8,479 nt of DNA, from contig SSSX01000277.1 in NCBI GenBank assembly GCA_015657735.1, positions 1 through 8,479 of the forward strand, written 5' to 3'. Of this stretch, positions 1-6,020 are shown one piece after another. The notes under the pieces were generated by a model, which was not told where the DNA came from, did not search any database, and saw nothing but the letters and a program-made list of their open reading frames with translations. Made by a program: the position numbers and the translations under genes. Positions within the stretch are counted from its first letter, which is position 1. Each line of letters opens with the position of its first letter. The stretch is from Zoogloeaceae bacterium. Its GTDB lineage: Bacteria; Pseudomonadota; Gammaproteobacteria; Burkholderiales; Rhodocyclaceae.

Positions 1-1
1 G

Positions 2-595
2 CACAAGCGCGCCGGCGAATACATGCCCATCGAAGAGGACGAGCACGGCACCTACATCCTCAACTCGAAAGACCTGCGCGCCATCGAGCACGTCCAGCGA
101 CTCACCGAAATCGGCATCGACTCCTTCAAGATCGAAGGCCGGACCAAGAGCCCCTACTACGTCGCCCGCACCTGCCAGGCCTACCGCCAGGCCATCGACG
201 ACGCCGTCGCCGGCCGCAGCCTCGATCCGGCCCTGCTCGGCCAGCTCGAAGGCCTCGCCAACCGCGGCTACACCGACGGCTTCTACCAGCGCCACACCCC
301 GCACGAGACGCAGAACTACCTGCGCGGCCATTCCGAATCCGGCCGCAGCCTCTACGTCGGCGACGTCGTCGCCTACGACGCCGCCCGCGGCATGGCCGAG
401 ATCGCCACCAAGAACGGCTTCGGCGTCGGCGACCGTCTAGAACTGATCCACCCGGCCGGCAACCGCGAACTCCGCGTCGACCGCCTGGTCGGCGCAAGCG
501 GCGACGAAATCGGGCGGATTCCCGGCAGCGATCACCGGGTATGGCTGCCCCTGCCGCCCGAAAGCGTCGGCGCCTTCGTCGCCCGTTTTCTATAA
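2..595 (+). CDS. trhP: tRNA U34 hydroxylation protein TrhP (YegQ, U32 peptidase family), 3' part only
   Basis: This is the C-terminal 197 residues of a U32-family protein; the gene enters from the left edge. The visible protein matches E. coli YegQ/TrhP as I recall it: an EYM...EDEHGTYI stretch at the start, NSKDLRAIEHV, then SFKIEGRTKSPYY (about residues 41-53), RGYTDGF, the small C-terminal beta domain with KNGFGVGD, and a VWLPLP ending. TrhP acts in the cytoplasm in the prephenate-dependent route that hydroxylates uridine 34 of certain tRNAs, a precursor of cmo5U/mcmo5U. The peptidase name is historical. The ATG at 23 is not the start, because homology continues without a stop to the window edge. 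The family is about 450 residues, so more than half is missing, including the N-terminal barrel. The related U32 protein RlhA is the main alternative, but it is longer and matches this tail less well. Codons are almost all C/G-ending, like the downstream plus-strand genes. Confidence 0.9.
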   Translation, partial: HKRAGEYMPIEEDEHGTYILNSKDLRAIEHVQRLTEIGIDSFKIEGRTKSPYYVARTCQAYRQAIDDAVAGRSLDPALLGQLEGLANRGYTDGFYQRHTPHETQNYLRGHSESGRSLYVGDVVAYDAARGMAEIATKNGFGVGDRLELIHPAGNRELRVDRLVGASGDEIGRIPGSDHRVWLPLPPESVGAFVARFL

Positions 596-598
596 TTC

Positions 599-627
599 TT
601 GCGTAAGGGGCTGAAGTAGTTCAAAAT
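599..627 (+). promoter_or_regulatory. candidate sigma-70 promoter for rpmE
   Basis: A TTGCGT box (599-604) and a CAAAAT box (622-627) are separated by 17 bases, in the 85-base gap between trhP and rpmE. They match the consensus at 3 of 6 and 4 of 6 positions, so the call rests on spacing and location. It would start transcription near 634. A perfect TATAAT at 591-596, overlapping the trhP stop codon, is an alternative -10, but no -35-like sequence lies 15-19 bases upstream of it. Confidence 0.35.
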
Positions 628-638
628 GCCGCGTTTTC

Positions 639-659
639 GGGTGGCCAAATTCACCACCC
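639..659 (+). promoter_or_regulatory. leader hairpin upstream of rpmE
   Basis: GGGTGG (639-644) and CCACCC (654-659) form a perfect 6-bp stem with a 9-base loop. The hairpin ends 8 bases before the AGAGGA ribosome-binding site (668-673) of rpmE, so it would sit in the 5' untranslated region. Autogenous control through leader structure is common for ribosomal protein genes, but there is no direct evidence that this hairpin is regulatory. Confidence 0.35.
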
Positions 660-680
660 AAGTCACCAGAGGACCAAGCG

Positions 681-899
681 ATGAAAGCCGATACCCATCC
701 GAAATACGCCGAAGTGCAAGTGACTTGCTCCTGCGGCAACACCTTCGTCACCCGTTCCACGATGGGCAAGCCCCAGTATCACGTGGAAGTGTGCGCCGCC
801 TGCCACCCGTTCTACACCGGCAAGCAGAAGATCGTCGATACCGCCGGCCGCGTCGAGCGCTTCCGTCAGAAGTACGGTTCCGTGCAGCGCCTGGGCTGA
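681..899 (+). CDS. rpmE: 50S ribosomal protein bL31, zinc-binding type
   Basis: A complete 72-residue protein with the bL31 pattern: MKADTHPKY at the N-terminus, a CSC pair at Cys16/Cys18, a CAAC pair at Cys38/Cys41, then HPFYTGKQK and a basic C-terminus. bL31 sits at the bridge between the large and small ribosomal subunits. The four cysteines mark the zinc-binding (C+) form rather than the cysteine-free paralog made under zinc starvation, and no Zur-type operator was noticed upstream. The start is supported by AGAGGA at 668-673, 7 bases before the ATG, and by family length of about 70 residues. It is flanked by its own candidate promoter and a strong terminator, so it is probably a single-gene transcript that also receives read-through from trhP. 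Confidence 0.98.
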   Translation: MKADTHPKYAEVQVTCSCGNTFVTRSTMGKPQYHVEVCAACHPFYTGKQKIVDTAGRVERFRQKYGSVQRLG

Positions 900-925
900 C
901 CCCGGCCTCACGGCATCGTCCGAAG

Positions 926-949
926 AAGGCAGCCCAGGCTGCCTTTTTT
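926..949 (+). terminator. intrinsic terminator after rpmE
   Basis: AAGGCAGC (926-933) and GCTGCCTT (938-945) form an 8-bp stem around a CCAG loop; positions 934 and 937 are also complementary but too close to pair comfortably. A run of six T follows from 944 to 949. It lies 26 bases after the rpmE stop on the same strand, a textbook rho-independent layout. Confidence 0.9.
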
Positions 950-990
950 GTTGCCGGTAGCCCGCCGGCCGCAGCTTACCGAGCGCGCCC

Positions 991-2619
991 ATGACCAACG
1001 CCGTCCCCCGTTTTTCCATCCCGGCCCCGATCACCGGCTGGTCGCTGGCCCTGCTCCTGGCCGTCTACCTGCTGGTCGGCGCCACCGGGCACCTGCCGTG
1101 GCGCGGCGACGATCTCACCCACCTCGGGCCGATCCACTCGATCCTCACCCACGGCAGCTGGCTGATGCCGGAACTTGCCGGCGAAGCCTTCCACGACTAC
1201 CCGCCGCTCTATTACTGGGTCGGCGCCCTCCTCGCCCAACTGCTCGGCGGCCTGCTCCCGATCCACGATGCGGCGCGCCTCGCCAGCGGCCTGTTCACCG
1301 CCGCCTTCCTCTACTGGACCGGCATCGCCGCCCGGCGCCTCTACGGCGAATCCGCCTTCGCCCCGGCGATCCTCCTCGGCATCGGCTCCCTCGGCCTGGT
1401 CGTCCACGCCCACGAGACGCAACCGCTGCTGGCCCAGCTGGCCGGCATGGCCGTGTGCTACGCCGGGCTCGGCCGCCTCGCCGGACAGCCGGCCAGAGCC
1501 GGCCTTGAAGCCGGCATCGGCGCCGGTCTGGCTTTCCTCGCCGGCGGACTGCCCGGCATGCTGCTGACCCTGCCGATCCTCCTCTTCGCCCCGCTGCTGT
1601 GTCCGTCGTGCCGCAACCGGGTGGTCGGCGGCGGCGTCGCGCTGGGCGTCGCGACGGCCACGCTGATCGGCGGCAGCTGGCTCGTCGCGGTGGCCGTGCT
1701 GCTGCCCGGCGAACTCGGCCTGTGGTGGTCCGACGAACTCGCCGCCTCGCTGCCCCACGCCTATCATCTGGCCGATTTCGGCAGCCTGCTGCAACTGCTC
1801 GGCTGGTTCGCCTGGCCGCTGTGGCCGATCGCCGGATGGGCCATCTGGAAGAACCGCCACGCACTGACCACCCCGCCGCTGACCCTGCCGATCATCGCCG
1901 GTCTGCTCGCCGTCCTGCTGGTCGCCACCACCGGCAATCTGCGCGCCGCCAACGTCCTACCGGTCCTGCCACCCCTGTGCCTGCTGGCCGCCCTCGGCGT
2001 CACCAGCCTGCGCCGCGGGGCCGCCAACGCCTTCGACTGGTTCGGCATCATGGCCTTCGCCTTCTTCGGCCTGCTCGTCTGGCTCGGCTGGAGCGCGCTC
2101 CATTTCGGCTGGCCGCCCGGGCTCGCCCGCCAGGTCGCCAAGATGGCGCCCGATTTTCCGCATGGCAACCTCGTCTGGGGCGGCCTGACCGGCGGCCTGC
2201 TCAGCGTCGCGCTGCTGGCCCTGCCGATGCTGATCCGCCGCGCCCCGCTGCGCGGCACCACCAACTGGGCCCTCGGCATGACGCTGCTGTGGTGCCTCGG
2301 CGTGACCCTGTGGCAACCGTGGTTTGCGTACACCAAAAACTACCAGCCGGTGGCCAGCGAACTGCGCAAGGTGCTCGACGCACGCGCGCCGGGCTGCATC
2401 GCCCGCCGCAGCCTCGGCGACACCCAGCGCGCGGCCCTCGACTACTTCGCCGGCATCCGCACCGTGCCCTACGAAAAGGCCGCCGCCTGCCGGATGCTAT
2501 TGACGTACGCTACGAGTACTAATCCGCAAAAACTCCGCGGCGAAGGCGATATCATCTGGGAGCGGCGCCTCGGAGGCGGACGCAAAGCCGAGATATTCCG
2601 ACTCTACCGCCGTGACTGA
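991..2619 (+). CDS. ArnT/PMT-like GT-C family membrane glycosyltransferase (family 39 type)
   Basis: A 542-residue inner-membrane protein with about 12-13 hydrophobic segments (roughly 14-33, 73-92, 97-115, 121-140, 168-204, 211-240, 262-287, 296-312, 320-340, 348-371, 393-414, 424-441) and a soluble C-terminal tail from about 445, probably periplasmic. The first outer loop has an acidic pair (Asp40-Asp41) followed by HDYPPLYYW at 68-76, the GT-C/ArnT loop layout. NLRAANVLPVLPPL (316-329) resembles the family's RY-x-LP-x-x-P segment. Such enzymes move a sugar from a polyprenyl-phosphate donor to lipid A, protein or another envelope acceptor; the acceptor here cannot be told. ArnT-type proteins usually have Lys directly before the PPL; here it is Tyr70, so a lipid A L-Ara4N role should not be assumed. 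ATG 991 is the earliest start because TAG lies in frame at 958-960. No good Shine-Dalgarno is seen. The last 8 bases overlap pgi. A short AT-richer patch lies near 2505-2535. Confidence 0.8.
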   Translation: MTNAVPRFSIPAPITGWSLALLLAVYLLVGATGHLPWRGDDLTHLGPIHSILTHGSWLMPELAGEAFHDYPPLYYWVGALLAQLLGGLLPIHDAARLASGLFTAAFLYWTGIAARRLYGESAFAPAILLGIGSLGLVVHAHETQPLLAQLAGMAVCYAGLGRLAGQPARAGLEAGIGAGLAFLAGGLPGMLLTLPILLFAPLLCPSCRNRVVGGGVALGVATATLIGGSWLVAVAVLLPGELGLWWSDELAASLPHAYHLADFGSLLQLLGWFAWPLWPIAGWAIWKNRHALTTPPLTLPIIAGLLAVLLVATTGNLRAANVLPVLPPLCLLAALGVTSLRRGAANAFDWFGIMAFAFFGLLVWLGWSALHFGWPPGLARQVAKMAPDFPHGNLVWGGLTGGLLSVALLALPMLIRRAPLRGTTNWALGMTLLWCLGVTLWQPWFAYTKNYQPVASELRKVLDARAPGCIARRSLGDTQRAALDYFAGIRTVPYEKAAACRMLLTYATSTNPQKLRGEGDIIWERRLGGGRKAEIFRLYRRD

Positions 2620-4246
2620 CCGACACTTCTTCCGCCTCGACCAGAGCCGCGCCGCCCACGCCCTTCGACTCCGCTCCGCCACCATCGCCGCCACCGGCAT
2701 GCGCGAAGCCGTCGCGCAGGATGGCGGGCGCGTCGGACGCTTCTCGTGCCGCGCCGACGGCCTGCTTCTCGACTACTCGAAGCAGCGCATCACGCCGGAA
2801 ATCATGGCCGATCTGCTCGGCCTCGCCGACGAATCCGGTCTTGCCGACGGCATCGCCGCGATGCTCGCCGGCGAAGCGGTGAACTTCACCGAGAAGCGCG
2901 CCGTGCTGCACTGCGCCGCCCGCCTGTTCGAACAGACGCCGGCCTGGGCCCGCCATGAAATCGCCACTACCCGGGAACGCCTGGTCGCGTTTGTCGACCG
3001 GGTCCACCGCGGCGACGCACGCGGCGCCACCGGCCGGCCGCTCCGCCACGTGGTCCACCTGGGCATCGGCGGCTCCGACCTGGGGCCGCGCCTGCTCGCC
3101 GAAGCCCTGTCGCCGTCGCTGCCGCAGCGCCTCGAGTTATCGTTCGCCGCCAATATCGACGAAACCGAAATCCGCGCCATTCTGAATCGCGCCGATCCGG
3201 CCGAAACGCTGTTCATCGTCGCCTCGAAAAGTTTTTCGACCGCCGAAACCCTGTTCAACGCCCGCACCGCCTTCGCGTGGATGCGCCAGGCGCTCGGCGA
3301 CGGCGCCGACCTGTCGCGTCACTTCGTCGCCATCAGCAACAACGTGACGGCAGCCGAAGCCTTCGGCATCGCCGGCGAGGCGATCTTCCCGATGCCCGAG
3401 TGGGTCGGCGGACGCTTTTCGGTCTGGTCGGCCATCGGCCTTCCGCTGATGCTGGCCTTCGGCGCCGACGTCTTCGACGACTTCCTGGCCGGCGGCCGCA
3501 GCATGGACGCCCACTTTGCCAGCGCCCCGTTCGCCGCCAACCTGCCGGTGCTCGTCGCCCTGCTGGGCATCTGGAACGCCACCTTTCTCGGCCTCGACGG
3601 CCACGCGGTGATGCCCTACAGCCACCGCCTGCGCAATCTGCCTTCCTACCTCCAGCAGCTCGAGATGGAAAGCAACGGCAAGTCGGTCGATCACCACGGG
3701 CAGCTGGTCGCCTGGCAAACCGCCCCGATTCTCTTCGGCGGGCCCGGCACCGTCGGGCAGCACGCCTACCACCAGCTGTTCTACCAGGGCACCCGCAAGC
3801 TGGCCTTCGACTTCGTGCTGCCGATCTGCCGCGATCCGTCGCCGGCCTCGCGCAGCCTGTTCGGCAACGCGCTGGCCCAGTCGGCGGCGCTGATGCTCGG
3901 CCGGACGCTCGACGAGGCACGGGCCGAATTGCAGGCACGCGGGCTCGACCAGGCCGAAGTCGCCCGCCTCGCGCCCCATCTGGTGTGCCCCGGCAACCAG
4001 CCGAGCACGACCCTGCTGCTGCCGTCGGTGACGCCCTTCACCCTTGGCCAGCTGCTGGCGCTCTACGAGCACAAGGTCTTCGTGCAGGGCTGGATCTGGG
4101 GCATCAACAGTTTCGACCAGTACGGCGTCGAGCTCGGCAAGAACATGGCGCGCAGTATCGAGGCGGGAGCCGATACCAATCGCGACGCCTCGACGGTGGG
4201 CCTGCTCGAGGCGATCGAGGCGATGGCCATTGCCCCACGGCGGTAA
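2612..4246 (+). CDS. pgi: glucose-6-phosphate isomerase
   Basis: A full-length 544-residue cytoplasmic enzyme (E. coli Pgi is 549) interconverting glucose-6-phosphate and fructose-6-phosphate in glycolysis and gluconeogenesis. Visible motifs are LLLDYSK near residue 51, the phosphate-site GIGGSDLGP at 151-159, SKSFSTAET at 205-213, the first family signature around VGGRFSVWSAIGLP (265-278), and the second signature around GINSFDQYGVELGK (497-510). By alignment to the known enzyme the catalytic residues are Glu353 (in MESNGK), His384 (in GQHAYHQ) and Lys510; all are present. The start is GTG, overlapping the upstream stop by 8 bases with no Shine-Dalgarno, suggesting translational coupling to the glycosyltransferase. 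The next ATG, at residue 30, would remove family-typical N-terminal sequence. The gene converges with ftsB. Confidence 0.98.
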   Translation: MTDRHFFRLDQSRAAHALRLRSATIAATGMREAVAQDGGRVGRFSCRADGLLLDYSKQRITPEIMADLLGLADESGLADGIAAMLAGEAVNFTEKRAVLHCAARLFEQTPAWARHEIATTRERLVAFVDRVHRGDARGATGRPLRHVVHLGIGGSDLGPRLLAEALSPSLPQRLELSFAANIDETEIRAILNRADPAETLFIVASKSFSTAETLFNARTAFAWMRQALGDGADLSRHFVAISNNVTAAEAFGIAGEAIFPMPEWVGGRFSVWSAIGLPLMLAFGADVFDDFLAGGRSMDAHFASAPFAANLPVLVALLGIWNATFLGLDGHAVMPYSHRLRNLPSYLQQLEMESNGKSVDHHGQLVAWQTAPILFGGPGTVGQHAYHQLFYQGTRKLAFDFVLPICRDPSPASRSLFGNALAQSAALMLGRTLDEARAELQARGLDQAEVARLAPHLVCPGNQPSTTLLLPSVTPFTLGQLLALYEHKVFVQGWIWGINSFDQYGVELGKNMARSIEAGADTNRDASTVGLLEAIEAMAIAPRR

Positions 4247-4256
4247 GTGCCGGCGC

Positions 4257-4281
4257 CGGCTGCCAGCGCAAGCGGCGGCCG
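4257..4281. other. GC-rich hairpin in the pgi/ftsB convergent gap
   Basis: In the 48-base gap between converging genes, CGGCTGCC (4257-4264) pairs with GGCGGCCG (4274-4281), with one G-T wobble. Inside it, GC/GC closes a GCAA tetraloop (4268-4271) with A4265 bulged. Just upstream and overlapping is a perfect 12-bp palindrome, GCCGGCGCCGGC (4249-4260). Neither strand has a T-run directly after the stem, so this is not a canonical intrinsic terminator. It may still help end or stabilise the pgi message. Confidence 0.35.
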
Positions 4282-4294
4282 CGCGGAAAAGAAA

Positions 4295-4573
4295 TTAAGG
4301 CTTCTGCTGCGGAATCTGGACGAAGACTTCGTCCGGCCGGGTGAGGCCCAGTTCGAAACGGGCCCGCTCCTCGATGGCTTCGTAACCGGTCTTCAGGTCA
4401 CGCACTTCCGCCTCGAGGCCGGTATTGCGTTGCTCCAGCCGGCGGTTGGCCTCCCGCTGGGAGGCGAGCTGCTTTTCCACATCCCAGACGCGCAGCCACC
4501 CGCCCTTGCCGATCCACAACGGATACTGCAGGGCCAGCACGAGCAGGGCGAGGATGAGGGTGGGCCAACGCAT
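4295..4573 (-). CDS. ftsB: cell division protein FtsB (septum formation initiator family)
   Basis: A 92-residue bitopic protein: a very short cytoplasmic N-terminus, one membrane helix at about residues 4-21 ending in QYPLWIGKGG, a coiled coil at about 31-62, and the conserved juxta-coil segment YEAIEERARFELGLTRPDE (64-82) followed by VFVQIP. The same elements occur in E. coli FtsB (103 residues). FtsB pairs with FtsL and binds FtsQ in the divisome, helping to activate the septal peptidoglycan synthase FtsWI. The start is fixed: TGA lies in frame only 6 bases before the ATG (4580-4582 on the plus strand), and no strong Shine-Dalgarno is visible, so expression may rest on read-through and re-initiation from eno, 74 bases upstream. 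A gene order of eno then ftsB is usual in Beta- and Gammaproteobacteria. Confidence 0.95.
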   Translation of the reverse strand: MRWPTLILALLVLALQYPLWIGKGGWLRVWDVEKQLASQREANRRLEQRNTGLEAEVRDLKTGYEAIEERARFELGLTRPDEVFVQIPQQKP

Positions 4574-4581
4574 GGGGAATC

Positions 4582-4613
4582 AGTTCTGAAAACTGCGAGT
4601 TCTGAAAACTGCG
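4582..4613. repeat. perfect 16-bp tandem duplication between eno and ftsB
   Basis: The unit AGTTCTGAAAACTGCG occurs twice back to back (4582-4597 and 4598-4613) with no mismatch. Each unit holds an imperfect palindrome (AGTT-CTGAA-AACT; the first copy extends to CAGTT/AACTG with C4581). It lies immediately upstream of ftsB on the minus strand, and the in-frame TGA that bounds the ftsB start uses the first base of the repeat. The unit is AT-richer than its surroundings. Confidence 0.9.
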
Positions 4614-4640
4614 GGCCGTCCGGAAGAACCTGCCGGCCCG
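4612..4640 (-). terminator. weak terminator or attenuator-like hairpin between eno and ftsB
   Basis: CGGGCCG (4612-4618) and CGGCCCG (4634-4640) form a perfect 7-bp GC stem with a 15-base loop, starting 7 bases after the eno stop. Read on the minus strand, the stem is followed by CAG and then TTTT, with a second TTTT in the next repeat copy. The T-tract is short and displaced and the loop is long, so it may only reduce transcription into ftsB or protect the eno 3' end. Confidence 0.4.
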
Positions 4641-4647
4641 GTTTCGA

Positions 4648-5937
4648 TCAGCGGTTGCGCAGGTTGTAGAACGCCGACACGCCGGGATAGAAGGCGGTAT
4701 CGCCGAGGTCTTCTTCGATGCGCAGCAGCTGGTTGTACTTGGAGATGCGATCGGAACGCGACAGCGAGCCGGTCTTGATCTGCATCGCATTGAGACCCAC
4801 CGCGATGTCGGCGATCGTGGAATCCTCGGTCTCGCCGGAACGGTGGGAGATCACCGCGGTGTAGCCGGCGCGCTTGGCCATCTCGACGGCGGCGAAGGTT
4901 TCGGTCAGCGTGCCGATCTGGTTGATCTTGATGAGGATCGAGTTGGCGATGCCCTTGTCGATGCCCTCTTTCAGGATGCGGGTGTTGGTCACGAAGAGAT
5001 CGTCGCCGACGATCTGCACACGCTTGCCGAGACGGTCGGTGAGAATCTTCCAGCCTTCCCAGTCGCCTTCGGCCATGCCGTCCTCGATCGAGACGATGGG
5101 GAACTTGTCGACCAGGGTGGCGAGGTAGTCGGTGAAGCCTTCCGACGTCAGCGACAAGCCTTCGCCGACCAGTTCGTACTTGCCGTTCTTGTAGAACTCG
5201 GAGGCGGCGCAGTCGAGGGCCAGCACCACGTCGCGACCCGGCTCGTAGCCCGCGTTGACGGTCGCTTCGAGGATCATGTTGAGGGCTTCTTCGGTGCCGG
5301 ACACGTTGGGTGCAAAGCCGCCTTCGTCACCGACGGTGGTCGGGTAGCCCTTCTTGTCGGTGAGCTTCTTCAGGTGATGGAAGATTTCGGCGCCGCAACG
5401 CAGGGCTTCGCGGAAGCTCTTCACGCCGACCGGCATGATCATGCATTCCTGGATGTCGAGGCTGTTGTTGGCGTGGGCGCCGCCGTTGATGACGTTCATC
5501 ATCGGAACCGGCAGGGCCATGCCGCCGGAGCCGCCGAAATAGCGGTACAGGGGCAGGCCGGCTTCTTCGGCGGCGGCCTTGGCGACCGCCATCGACACGG
5601 CCAGCAGCGCGTTGGCGCCGAGGCGCGACTTGTTGTCGGTGCCGTCCAGGTCGATCAGGGTCTTGTCGATGAAAGCCTGCTCTTCGGCATCCAGGCCGAT
5701 GAGCGCTTCGGAAATTTCGGTGTTGACGTTCTCGACCGCCTGCAGCACGCCCTTGCCCAGGTAGCGGCCGGCATCGCCGTCGCGCAGTTCGATGGCCTCG
5801 CGGGAGCCGGTGGAGGCACCGGACGGCACCGCGGCGCGACCCATCACGCCGGATTCCAGCAGCACATCGGCTTCGACGGTGGGATTGCCGCGGGAATCGA
5901 GAACCTCGCGGGCAATGACATCAACAATGGCGCTCAT
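4648..5937 (-). CDS. eno: enolase (phosphopyruvate hydratase)
   Basis: A full-length 429-residue cytoplasmic enolase converting 2-phosphoglycerate to phosphoenolpyruvate; in many proteobacteria it is also an RNA degradosome partner. Visible landmarks are the N-terminal SRGNPTVE, the mobile loop PSGASTG with Ser42, NGGAHANN with His155, Glu164, VGDEGGFAP with catalytic Glu205, the Mg2+ ligands Asp242, Glu285 and Asp312, the signature around ILIKINQIGTLTET (334-347) with catalytic Lys337, and HRSGETED at 365-372. All expected catalytic and metal residues are in place. The ATG start is backed by AGGAAG on the minus strand (complement of 5941-5946). It lies 83 bases after kdsA and 74 before ftsB. 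Its PEP product is a substrate of KdsA encoded just upstream. Confidence 0.99.
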   Translation of the reverse strand: MSAIVDVIAREVLDSRGNPTVEADVLLESGVMGRAAVPSGASTGSREAIELRDGDAGRYLGKGVLQAVENVNTEISEALIGLDAEEQAFIDKTLIDLDGTDNKSRLGANALLAVSMAVAKAAAEEAGLPLYRYFGGSGGMALPVPMMNVINGGAHANNSLDIQECMIMPVGVKSFREALRCGAEIFHHLKKLTDKKGYPTTVGDEGGFAPNVSGTEEALNMILEATVNAGYEPGRDVVLALDCAASEFYKNGKYELVGEGLSLTSEGFTDYLATLVDKFPIVSIEDGMAEGDWEGWKILTDRLGKRVQIVGDDLFVTNTRILKEGIDKGIANSILIKINQIGTLTETFAAVEMAKRAGYTAVISHRSGETEDSTIADIAVGLNAMQIKTGSLSRSDRISKYNQLLRIEEDLGDTAFYPGVSAFYNLRNR

Positions 5938-5969
5938 GAACTTCCTTTCTTATCACTGATATTTACAGC

Positions 5970-5987
5970 GGCGACCTTCCGGCCGCC
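5970..5987 (-). promoter_or_regulatory. GNRA-capped hairpin in the kdsA-eno gap
   Basis: On the minus strand, GGCGGCC and GGTCGCC flank GGAA, giving a 7-bp stem with one G-U wobble and a GNRA-type tetraloop. The plus-strand version would carry an A-C mismatch at that pair, so the fold favours minus-strand RNA. It lies about 24 bases before the eno Shine-Dalgarno and no T-run follows, so it is not a terminator. It could be an mRNA-stability or processing element; its function is not shown. Confidence 0.3.
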
Positions 5988-6020
5988 TCTAACTTCGAAA
6001 CCGGAAAATCGCCCTCAGGC

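Noticed and set aside
23..25. ATG as the start of a short gene at the left edge
   Set aside because: TrhP homology (residues before the Met match the family's RPGEYM-type segment) continues to base 2, so this is an internal Met of a truncated gene.
953..969. GCCGG/CCGGC inverted repeat before the glycosyltransferase as a regulatory hairpin
   Set aside because: A 5-bp GC stem with a 7-base loop is common by chance at this base composition and has no positional support beyond lying in the gap.
976..1860. 294-codon open frame on the minus strand opposite the glycosyltransferase
   Set aside because: Gln/Gly/Ala/Glu-rich shadow of a hydrophobic gene. The plus-strand reading gives coherent membrane helices instead.
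3137..4072. 311-codon open frame on the minus strand opposite pgi
   Set aside because: Antisense shadow of pgi. The composition mirrors the complement of its codons, and no domain is recognisable.
4275..4282. GCGGCCGC (NotI recognition site) as a possible cloning scar
   Set aside because: An 8-mer of G and C is expected now and then in DNA this GC-rich, and it is part of the hairpin between two natural gene ends.
4582..4613. Tandem repeat as a CRISPR remnant
   Set aside because: Only two units, directly adjacent with no spacers, 16 bases long, and no cas genes nearby.
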